From the NCBI GenBank assembly GCA_030453435.1, contig JAKDKI010000065.1:1-9370 (forward strand): 9,370 nucleotides of DNA, written 5' to 3'. Below are positions 1 to 5,135 of this stretch, piece by piece. The position numbers and the translations under genes were made by a program. Each line of letters starts with the position of its first letter. Within the stretch, counting starts at the first letter, position 1. The stretch is from Kocuria sp. Its GTDB lineage: Bacteria; Actinomycetota; Actinomycetes; Actinomycetales; Micrococcaceae. The notes beneath the pieces are model-generated. The model did not search any database. It was not told the origin of the DNA and saw only the letters and a program-made list of their open reading frames with translations.

Positions 1-144
1 GTGTGCCGCACGTGCGAGGTCATGGACACCTGCCTGCAGTGGGCCCTCGAATCCGGCCAGGACGCCGGAGTGTGGGGCGGTATGAGTGAAGATGAGCGCC
101 GCGCCCTCAAGCGCCGCGCCGCTCGTGCACGCCGCGCTTCCTGA
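1..144 (+). CDS. whiB1: WhiB1-type iron-sulfur transcriptional regulator, C-terminal part
   Basis: Only the last 47 residues are in the window; the gene starts upstream, and the GTG at position 1 is an internal valine codon, not a start. WhiB-like (Wbl) proteins bind a [4Fe-4S] cluster through four cysteines and act in transcription by contacting the primary sigma factor. Three of the four cysteines are visible as C-x2-C-x5-C (residues 2, 5 and 11 of the fragment), followed by the diagnostic turn GVWGGMSEDERRALKRR (residues 24-40) and a basic tail. This stretch is nearly identical to what I recall for M. tuberculosis WhiB1 (Rv3219). The location next to a convergent pdtaS-type gene matches the Rv3219/Rv3220c arrangement, supporting WhiB1 over other Wbl paralogues. 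The first cysteine and the promoter lie outside the window. Confidence 0.95.
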   Translation: MCRTCEVMDTCLQWALESGQDAGVWGGMSEDERRALKRRAARARRAS

Positions 145-168
145 GGCTCGTAGCCCAAGATTAGTGAT

Positions 169-203
169 GAAGCCCTCGCGACAGTTCTTGTCGCGAGGGC
201 TTC
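169..203. terminator. Strong hairpin, probable bidirectional terminator between whiB1 and pdtaS
   Basis: A perfect 15-bp inverted repeat (169-183 with 189-203; arm GAAGCCCTCGCGACA) flanks a 5-base loop. It lies 24 bp after the whiB stop and 79 bp beyond the pdtaS stop on the other strand. No long T-tract follows on either side, which is common for actinobacterial terminators. Position between convergent genes implies use from both strands. Confidence 0.85.
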
Positions 204-282
204 GTCATAGCCGGGTCATGTGATCCACGGGCCGGGCCGCTGTTTGCTGAGCACCTTGCTCGCCGCGCACTGGTCCGCCGAT

Positions 283-1848
283 TCAGGCCGCGAACTGAGC
301 TTGAATCACCACGCTGGTGCCACCGCCCTCGCGAGGTTGCCAGCGGATCTTGCCGTCGAGCTCACTGGCCACGAGCGTGCGGACGATCTGCATGCCCAGC
401 CCTTCGCCCTCCCCTGCTTGTCGGAAGGCGCTGGCACCCGATTCTTCGATCACGGTGTCCCCCATGCCCCAACCATCATCGCTGACTGTCACTTCGACGA
501 CGCGGCGTACGTCTCCGGCGTCGTTGACGATGTCCGGTAGTCGATCCACCACCATGGACACGGTTCCGTCCCGGTCCTTGAGTCCGTGCTGTACGGCATT
601 GGCCGCGACCTCGTTGATGACCAGCGCCATGGACGTGGCGCATTTGGAGGGCAGCATGCCGAATCGGCCGTGCACTTCGGTGCGTACCGATTGGGTGGAT
701 GAAGCCGTCTCCACCGCGAGTTTGACCTGGTGCCTGATCAGCTCGTCGAAATCGACGCCCTCCGAGATGTCATGGGACAGCGATTCATGGACACGGGCAA
801 TGGAACTCACCCGCCGCATGGCCTGTTGCAATCCATGCTTCGCCTCGTCCGAGGTCATGCGTCGCGATTGCAGCCGCAGCAGTGCCGAAACGGTCTGCAA
901 GTTGTTCTTCACCCTGTGATGAATTTCGCGGATGGTGGCATCTTTGGAGACCAGCTGCAGGTCTCGACGCCGGAGTTCGGTCACATCCCGGCACAGCAGG
1001 AGCGCCCCGGTTCGCGAAGGCCCCTGGCGGAGGGGAATGGCGCGGAGGGTCACGGACACGTTCCCGGCCTCAAGCTCACCGCGCCACGGCATGGTCCCGG
1101 CGAGCACGGGCGCGATCGTCTCGTCCACCCCATTGCCACGGACATCGAGCCCTCGCGCGATGGAGACCAGATTCTCACCGGTCACATCGCCCTCGTGCCC
1201 CAGCCTGCGGAAGGTGGACAGCCCGTTCGGAGAACAGAACGCCACGCGACCCTGGGCGTCCAAGCGCATCATGCCGTCACCCACACGGGGTGCGCCCCGC
1301 CGCGAATCACTGCGCACCGCGAAATCCGGCCACGTTCCCTCGTTGGCCATGCGTAACAGGTCCTGGGCCGTTTCCCGGTACATGGTTTCCATTTGGGATA
1401 CCGGGCGACCGAAATGAGGGTCCAGAGTCATACTGACCACTGCGATGGTGCGTTGATTGCGCACCAACGGAACCACCAAGATCGAGTTCACCGGCTGCGT
1501 CTCACTCGCGGTGAGTTTGAAGCGTTCGATGCGCTGGTCGACCCACGAGGAACGCAAGGGGGCGGCGTCGGACGCGGGGATGGTCTCCCCCACCATGTCT
1601 TTGTGGAAGGCCGTGGGTCCGGTGGTGGGGCGTGCGTGCGCCAACACCGTGAAGTCGCTGTCCGGGGCCGGAATGGCGGATCCCGTGGGATTGTCCTCCG
1701 CTGAGATGACCCGGGTTGGAAAGCTCAGCAGCAGATCCGCAAAACCGAGGTCCGCCACGAGCTGCCAATCCCCCACCAACAGGTGCAGCCATTCGGCATC
1801 GCCCGCATCAAAATCATCAATCGAACGGAGGGGGTCCGTAAACGCCAC
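283..1848 (-). CDS. pdtaS: PdtaS-type soluble sensor histidine kinase (GAF-PAS-HisKA_2-HATPase)
   Basis: 521 residues with no membrane segment. Roughly: residues 15-170 are a GAF-like sensor domain (opening WLHLLVGDWQLVADLGFADL, close to mycobacterial PdtaS), 190-290 a PAS domain, 300-365 a HisKA_2 dimerisation/phosphoacceptor domain (REIHHRVKNNLQTV, phosphoacceptor His around 310/311), and 400-520 a HATPase domain with N-box NEVAANAVQH (412-421), G1 DDGWGMG (457-463) and G2 GEGLGMQIV (481-489). In mycobacteria PdtaS phosphorylates the ANTAR-domain antiterminator PdtaR; no such partner is in this window. The start is GTG at 1848; an in-frame TGA lies two codons upstream, so no longer version exists. 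The gene follows the CpaE-like gene by 27 bp and is the last of a three-gene operon. Oddity: the two GAF cysteines I recall in the M. tuberculosis protein (C53, C57) align with Val68 and Ala72 here. Confidence 0.93.
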   Translation of the reverse strand: MAFTDPLRSIDDFDAGDAEWLHLLVGDWQLVADLGFADLLLSFPTRVISAEDNPTGSAIPAPDSDFTVLAHARPTTGPTAFHKDMVGETIPASDAAPLRSSWVDQRIERFKLTASETQPVNSILVVPLVRNQRTIAVVSMTLDPHFGRPVSQMETMYRETAQDLLRMANEGTWPDFAVRSDSRRGAPRVGDGMMRLDAQGRVAFCSPNGLSTFRRLGHEGDVTGENLVSIARGLDVRGNGVDETIAPVLAGTMPWRGELEAGNVSVTLRAIPLRQGPSRTGALLLCRDVTELRRRDLQLVSKDATIREIHHRVKNNLQTVSALLRLQSRRMTSDEAKHGLQQAMRRVSSIARVHESLSHDISEGVDFDELIRHQVKLAVETASSTQSVRTEVHGRFGMLPSKCATSMALVINEVAANAVQHGLKDRDGTVSMVVDRLPDIVNDAGDVRRVVEVTVSDDGWGMGDTVIEESGASAFRQAGEGEGLGMQIVRTLVASELDGKIRWQPREGGGTSVVIQAQFAA

Positions 1849-1875
1849 GGCGGGTCACTCACTCTCAGAGGAAAA

Positions 1876-3261
1876 TCAACGGCGCAACCACGCGCCCATT
1901 CGTTGCCCCAGCCTAGTCCCCGGTGCCTTTCCGGCCGACGAGGGCCCCTCCACGACGTCGCTCTCGGGCCTGAGCGCGCGTGCTGCCAGTTGCGCGATCT
2001 GCTCCCGTAAGCCACTCTTTGCGGCAGACTCGGCCAAAACCGCGCCGGCCAACAGGGCCTCGTCGCACGCGCCCGGATCCCAGTCAAAGGTCGCGTCGAT
2101 ACCGTGGCCGGGCGAGAAGCGGGCCCAGGCTTCAGCAACCGATTCCGCTCCCGAACGCCCCACCGAGGCCTTCCGGAGTTTGTTGATCACCACGAGCAGG
2201 CGCGCGGTGGGCGCTACCTCGGCGAGGTCCGGGAGTGTCTTGACTAATCGTGGGATTCCCAGTGCGTCAGCCGACCCCAGAACGACCAGAGTGTCGGCCA
2301 TCGCGCATGCGCTCAGCGTGGCCGCATTCCGCCGCGGGGCGATCATGTCCAAGCTGATCTCCTCGTCAGATTCGAGGCTGAAGGACGTATCGACCACCAC
2401 CGCTTGGTAGGCGTTCCGTGCCTGCACCAGAACCGTTTCCAGTGCGGCGGCCCGAACCTCGGGCCAACGATCATGTCGTGTGAGGCCCGTCAGGACGTCC
2501 AGCGTGCTCCCCGCCACCGACACCCGCGTGGCGCAGCGTTGCAGACCTTCAGCATCCAGCTTGCCCTGGTCGGCAAGTCGGCATGCTTGAGCCAATCCCG
2601 CCGCTTCCTCAAGCATCCCCAAGCTCGCAGCGATTGCTGCGGCATAAGTGTCCGCATCGACCAGGAGAACTCGGGAACCGGTCAACGCGAGTTCCGCTGC
2701 GACGTTCAGTGCCGTGATCGTTCGCCCCGGCGCTCCCATGGGACCCCACACCGTGATGATCCTGCCGGCATCACGGGATCCAGACCGGTCCGACGCGTCA
2801 GTCTTCGCAACGGATTCCAGCGGGTCGCTTTCCTGCGTGGGTGCCGCACTTTTCACCGAATCTGAGGCGGCTCCTGGGAGTCCATCCGCGTGGGAGTGTC
2901 CTCGGTTCGAAGGCAACGGCACCGGCGATTCCGCCACCTGTTCGATGAGATCCATGACCTCATCCCCTGTGGCGCCCGCGGGCACGATGGTTACGCCCAG
3001 GGCCGTGAGACGCGTTTCATCGTGTCCGGCCAACACGAGCACCCGAACCGAGCTGAGGGACAGTTGTTCCAACAGACTGGCCGTCAGTTCTTCCGCGCCT
3101 TCGGCCAGAAGCGCCACCCGCGCCATGCCCGAGTGGGCGCACGCGAGCAGTTCGGAAAGATCCAGGCACCGGCGGACCACGGTCACGGACCCGTGTTGTC
3201 GCTCGATTTGATCGACGAGCGGCCACGTACCCGTGCCCAGGGTGACCACCGAGATACTCAT
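1876..3261 (-). CDS. CpaE/TadZ-like MinD-family ATPase with degenerate P-loop
   Basis: 461 residues. Residues 1-110 form an alternating beta/alpha unit resembling the atypical receiver domain of CpaE/TadZ; no phosphoacceptor aspartate is evident after the third strand. Residues 111-165 are a polar Ser/Ala/Asp linker. Residues 166-435 are a MinD/ParA-like (SIMIBI) domain: P-loop GPMGAPGRT (173-181), the A'-type segment LLVDAD (199-204), and Walker B VVVDTS (288-293). Both lysines of the usual KGGxGKT are missing; the catalytic one is Arg180. The last 20 residues are basic with spaced hydrophobics (LGQRMGAWLRR), possibly a membrane-binding tail. CpaE/TadZ proteins position Tad/Flp pilus machinery; no CpaF-type ATPase or pilin is nearby, so that role cannot be assumed. 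The ATG overlaps the stop of the SAF gene (ATGA at 3258-3261), implying translational coupling and possibly partnership. Confidence 0.85.
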   Translation of the reverse strand: MSISVVTLGTGTWPLVDQIERQHGSVTVVRRCLDLSELLACAHSGMARVALLAEGAEELTASLLEQLSLSSVRVLVLAGHDETRLTALGVTIVPAGATGDEVMDLIEQVAESPVPLPSNRGHSHADGLPGAASDSVKSAAPTQESDPLESVAKTDASDRSGSRDAGRIITVWGPMGAPGRTITALNVAAELALTGSRVLLVDADTYAAAIAASLGMLEEAAGLAQACRLADQGKLDAEGLQRCATRVSVAGSTLDVLTGLTRHDRWPEVRAAALETVLVQARNAYQAVVVDTSFSLESDEEISLDMIAPRRNAATLSACAMADTLVVLGSADALGIPRLVKTLPDLAEVAPTARLLVVINKLRKASVGRSGAESVAEAWARFSPGHGIDATFDWDPGACDEALLAGAVLAESAAKSGLREQIAQLAARALRPESDVVEGPSSAGKAPGTRLGQRMGAWLRR

Positions 3262-3914
3262 GAGTCACCACCCGTGGGGTTGAGCACGAGCGTCACCTTG
3301 GCACTATTTCCCAGGGCATCGACCAGCGGCTCGACCTGGGCCGGCGTGGCCAAGACATGCACCGTGGTACCTGTCGAACTCCCCAGTGCCGAGTTTGTGG
3401 TGTCGATCTTCGAGATTTCTGCACCGGGGACCAATTTGCGCGGGCTCTCATACCCACGTCCTGAGGCCTTCTGATCAGCAACCCACACATCCACTCGCGA
3501 CCCGGCCGCGGCCTCAGCCGGCAAGGGGGTCTCCAGGGCGATACCCACCGGACTGCGGTCCAGTTCGTCAGCCGTACCCACTGCCTTGGTGGGCAAGAGT
3601 TGCCCCTTGGGGACTCGCTGCACCAGGACGTCGCCCTCCTGGAGGTCGGTTTCCGCCGAAACGTAGTGCTGTGAGGCGTCCTGGAGCCTCACATCTACCG
3701 GAACCAGGTCTCCATTCGTGACACGTTGCCCCACCGAAAGATCGTGCGCGGCGACGTAGTAGGGCTCAGTGCGGTTCAACGCCGAGATGAGAAGGACCAC
3801 GGCCGCAATGGACGTGAGCACGAGCAGTAATCCGACCACCAACCGGGGGTCTCGCCACGTAGGTTTCTTGAACCGCTGTGCGGTTGTGGTGTCGTGCTGC
3901 GAATCGCTGGACAT
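3258..3914 (-). CDS. Membrane-anchored SAF-domain protein, CpaB/RcpC-like
   Basis: 218 residues from the chosen ATG. Residues 1-23 are a polar cytoplasmic head, 24-47 a single transmembrane helix (VVGLLLVLTSIAAVVLLISA), and about 51-112 a SAF domain, recognisable from YYVAAHDLSVGQRVTNGDLV and the later DVLVQRVPKGQLLPTKAV. The remaining extracytoplasmic region (120-218) is beta-rich, ending VTLVLNPTGG, as in CpaB/RcpC proteins of Flp pilus assembly. A longer form starting at GTG 3986 is possible, but ATG 3914 has a good ribosome site (AAGGGA, 7-base spacing) and the extra 24 residues look non-coding. It is the first gene of the operon with the CpaE-like ATPase and the kinase; SAF and CpaE-like proteins as a pair echo CpaB and CpaE. 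The protein is predicted to be anchored in the membrane with its SAF domain outside. Its role here is unknown. Confidence 0.85.
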   Translation of the reverse strand: MSSDSQHDTTTAQRFKKPTWRDPRLVVGLLLVLTSIAAVVLLISALNRTEPYYVAAHDLSVGQRVTNGDLVPVDVRLQDASQHYVSAETDLQEGDVLVQRVPKGQLLPTKAVGTADELDRSPVGIALETPLPAEAAAGSRVDVWVADQKASGRGYESPRKLVPGAEISKIDTTNSALGSSTGTTVHVLATPAQVEPLVDALGNSAKVTLVLNPTGGDS

Positions 3915-3938
3915 GGAATGTTCCCTTCCCCCGGAGTC

Positions 3939-3958
3939 GATTCGGCCCCCACCGAATC
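3939..3958. repeat. Short inverted repeat in the SAF operon leader
   Basis: GATTCGG and CCGAATC flank a 6-base spacer, centred about 34 bp upstream of the SAF start codon. It could be a leader hairpin just before the ribosome site or a dyad operator; the sequence does not distinguish these. Confidence 0.4.
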
Positions 3959-4099
3959 TTTCATGAGTGTGCACTGTGAATCGCACCGGGGGAAATCAGG
4001 TTGCGAAACATGTGGACATCTTGTGCTCCAGCACGATCAACGCCAAAGGTTTCTGTGCACAACCTGCCGCTTCTCAGTCATCCGTGGGACACTGGAGGT

Positions 4100-4116
4100 C
4101 ATCAAACCGCATCAAA
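4100..4116 (+). promoter_or_regulatory. Tandem direct-repeat operator candidate CATCAAA-N3-CATCAAA
   Basis: Two perfect CATCAAA heptamers (4100-4106 and 4110-4116) spaced 10 bp start-to-start, ending 26 bp before the winged-helix gene's ATG. The same 17-bp arrangement, differing at one base, recurs at 5095-5111 before the LysM gene at nearly the same distance from the start. One-turn spacing on one face of the helix suits head-to-tail binding by a small winged-helix protein such as the one encoded just downstream. Confidence 0.6.
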
Positions 4117-4142
4117 GCTCCTGGAATGAGGCGAATCGATCC

Positions 4143-4358
4143 ATGGCACAGCAACGTTTCCTCACGCTGTCGGATGTCTCCGAGATTCTCTCGATCTCCG
4201 TGGCCCAGGCGCGCGCCATGGTTCGTTCGGGAGAGCTGCCCGCCATCCAGGTGGGTGGCCGTGGCCAATGGCGCGTGGAAACCCAGAAGCTCGAGGAGTA
4301 CATCCAAAAGGGCTACGAGCGCACCGAGCAGGCTGTCCGCGAAGGCTCGATAGGCTGA
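4143..4358 (+). CDS. Small BldC/excisionase-like winged-helix DNA-binding protein
   Basis: 71 residues consisting almost only of one MerR-like/excisionase winged-helix domain: FLTLSDVSEILSISVAQARAMVRSGELP forms helix-turn-helix plus recognition helix, then AIQVGGRGQWRVE the wing, then a helix KLEEYIQKGYERTEQAV. The arrangement matches Streptomyces BldC (68 residues; LTPAEVA..., GGHRRYRE...) in size and motif order, but sequence identity is modest, so I do not call it bldC. Such proteins bind DNA, and BldC does so cooperatively on direct repeats. The start ATG 4143 has a weak GAGG 11 bases upstream. The open frame extends upstream, but the true family form appears to begin at MAQQRF. The gene is divergent from the SAF operon and tail-to-tail (12-bp gap) with the hypothetical gene. 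The CATCAAA tandem in its leader suggests autoregulation (inference). Confidence 0.85.
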   Translation: MAQQRFLTLSDVSEILSISVAQARAMVRSGELPAIQVGGRGQWRVETQKLEEYIQKGYERTEQAVREGSIG

Positions 4359-4370
4359 TTCGGGCTGCGC

Positions 4371-4937
4371 TCAGGCGCTGTCTGGCGAAGAAATCAACGC
4401 GACTGAACTAAAAGGCACCGTGCGCACAGCTTTGACCGCGTGGCGGCGTCGGAACTGGTCATTCGGGTGCAGGGCCAAGTCGAAGAAGTCATGGCCCACC
4501 GCGTCCAGCGTGCCCTCGACATCGCCGCGGGAGGACGGGTCCAGAAGCAATACCCGGACGTGCGTTCTCGATGCCGCCAGCGCTCGGAGCACATGCCCCA
4601 TGCCCAGCTTCCGCAGGACAGCCCGCTCGTTGGTCATCTCGAAGCGGCGGTAAAGGCCCTCCCACCACACCACGGAATGCAGCGGGACCAGGTGCTGGAA
4701 ATACCGCTCCCGGATGACTGCCCACCCCGCACCGATGTCGGTGAGCTCGCCTTCGAGAACATCCCCGTGGGCCGGGAGTAATCGCACCGTCTGGTTGCGG
4801 TGGGCCGAGAGCCGCTCGGCCAATGTGAGACGGGACAGCTCCGCCCTCGCAGTCTCTGCGGCCTCAAGCTCCACACTGCGCTGCTCGGCCTGGGCCAACT
4901 GCGCTTCCATATCCGCGAAGAGTTCTTCCCAGCGCAC
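4371..4937 (-). CDS. Conserved actinobacterial hypothetical, coiled coil plus two beta-rich repeats
   Basis: 188 residues from GTG 4937. Residues 1-45 form an amphipathic, probably coiled-coil helix opening RWEELFADMEAQLAQAEQ, a signature I recall from actinobacterial proteins of unknown function that databases sometimes label Fis-like regulators without good reason. Two stretches look like repeats of one small beta barrel: VRLLPAHGDVLEGELTDIGA (51-70) and VRVLLLDPSSRGDVEGTLDAVG (127-148, sharing VRxL, GDVxEG-type turn and DxxG), each followed by a final strand (LVPLHSVVWWEGL; TVPFSSVALISS). A longer frame reaches 5078, but GTG 4937 has AGGGGG five bases upstream and coincides with the conserved family N-terminus. 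No signal peptide or membrane segment. The gene ends 12 bp from the stop of the winged-helix gene, without a strong terminator between. Function unknown. Confidence 0.8.
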   Translation of the reverse strand: MRWEELFADMEAQLAQAEQRSVELEAAETARAELSRLTLAERLSAHRNQTVRLLPAHGDVLEGELTDIGAGWAVIRERYFQHLVPLHSVVWWEGLYRRFEMTNERAVLRKLGMGHVLRALAASRTHVRVLLLDPSSRGDVEGTLDAVGHDFFDLALHPNDQFRRRHAVKAVRTVPFSSVALISSPDSA

Positions 4938-5057
4938 GATCTCCCCCTGGTGATCCCGGTCCAGCCACCTACAACAGTGGCCATCATGTCGATTCAGTAC
5001 ATCACGCCCTGCAAGAACGGAATATGACACCGCACTTCCATGAACTCGCATGGATGG

Positions 5058-5086
5058 TTGACGCGCATCACTTTGCACTGAATGAT
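5058..5086 (+). promoter_or_regulatory. Candidate sigma-70-type promoter of the LysM operon
   Basis: TTGACG at 5058-5063 (five of six matches to the -35 consensus) and AATGAT at 5081-5086 (four of six to the -10, with the key A2 and T6) are separated by 17 bp. The predicted transcription start near 5093 puts the CATCAAA tandem at the start of the transcript, a typical place for a repressor to block initiation. Confidence 0.45.
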
Positions 5087-5094
5087 CTAATCAT

Positions 5095-5111
5095 CATCAA
5101 ACAGCATCAAA
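5095..5111 (+). promoter_or_regulatory. Second tandem direct-repeat operator candidate CATCAAA-N3-CATCAAA
   Basis: Heptamers at 5095-5101 and 5105-5111 with the same 10-bp period as the copy at 4100-4116; spacers are CAG here and CCG there. It ends 24 bp before the LysM ATG. Weaker look-alikes nearby (GATCTAA at 5084, CATCACT at 5066) could extend the array, but they are not reliable. Confidence 0.6.
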
Positions 5112-5135
5112 CGACATGATTCGAGGTCCAGAGTG

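Larger units (their letters stand above)
3915..4142. promoter_or_regulatory. Divergent promoter region between the SAF operon and the winged-helix gene
   Basis: A 228-bp region between two outward-facing start codons, so it must hold the promoters of both units. I could not assign convincing -35/-10 boxes for either side. It contains a 7-bp inverted repeat with 6-base loop (3939-3958), small dyads GTGCT-CC-AGCAC (4023-4034) and TGTGCACA (4054-4061), and the CATCAAA tandem at 4100-4116. The base composition, with many A/T third positions, argues against coding in any frame, although one frame is open (see findings). Confidence 0.6.
4938..5132. promoter_or_regulatory. Divergent promoter region between the hypothetical gene and the LysM operon
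   Basis: About 195 bp between two outward-facing starts, locally more AT-rich than the flanking genes. It holds the LysM promoter candidate (5058-5086), the CATCAAA tandem (5095-5111), and two oppositely oriented copies of CGACATGAT (minus strand at 4983-4991, plus strand at 5112-5120). I found no convincing promoter pair for the minus-strand gene; TTGCAG on that strand is poorly spaced from any -10 box. Confidence 0.6.

Noticed and set aside
1806..1821. CATCAAA followed by CATCAAT near the pdtaS start, resembling the operator motif
   Set aside because: It is inside the kinase coding region, explained by consecutive Asp codons (DDFD and neighbours), and has a 9-bp rather than 10-bp period. 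Could act as a decoy but nothing supports it.
317..2410. Several plus-strand open frames of 100-317 residues opposite the kinase and the CpaE-like gene
   Set aside because: All are antisense shadows of well-supported genes; low-complexity Ser/Arg/Pro composition and no domains.
3915..3986. Longer form of the SAF gene starting at GTG 3986
   Set aside because: ATG 3914 has a better ribosome site (AAGGGA), and the extra 24 residues cover the leader inverted repeat.
4367..4378. GCGC-TCAG-GCGC as a terminator between the winged-helix and hypothetical genes
   Set aside because: A 4-bp stem is too weak to call, and no other hairpin lies in the 12-bp gap.
4938..5078. Longer 235-residue form of the hypothetical gene starting at 5078
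   Set aside because: The extra 47 residues look non-coding, would run over the LysM promoter candidate, and GTG 4937 has a good ribosome site at the conserved N-terminus.
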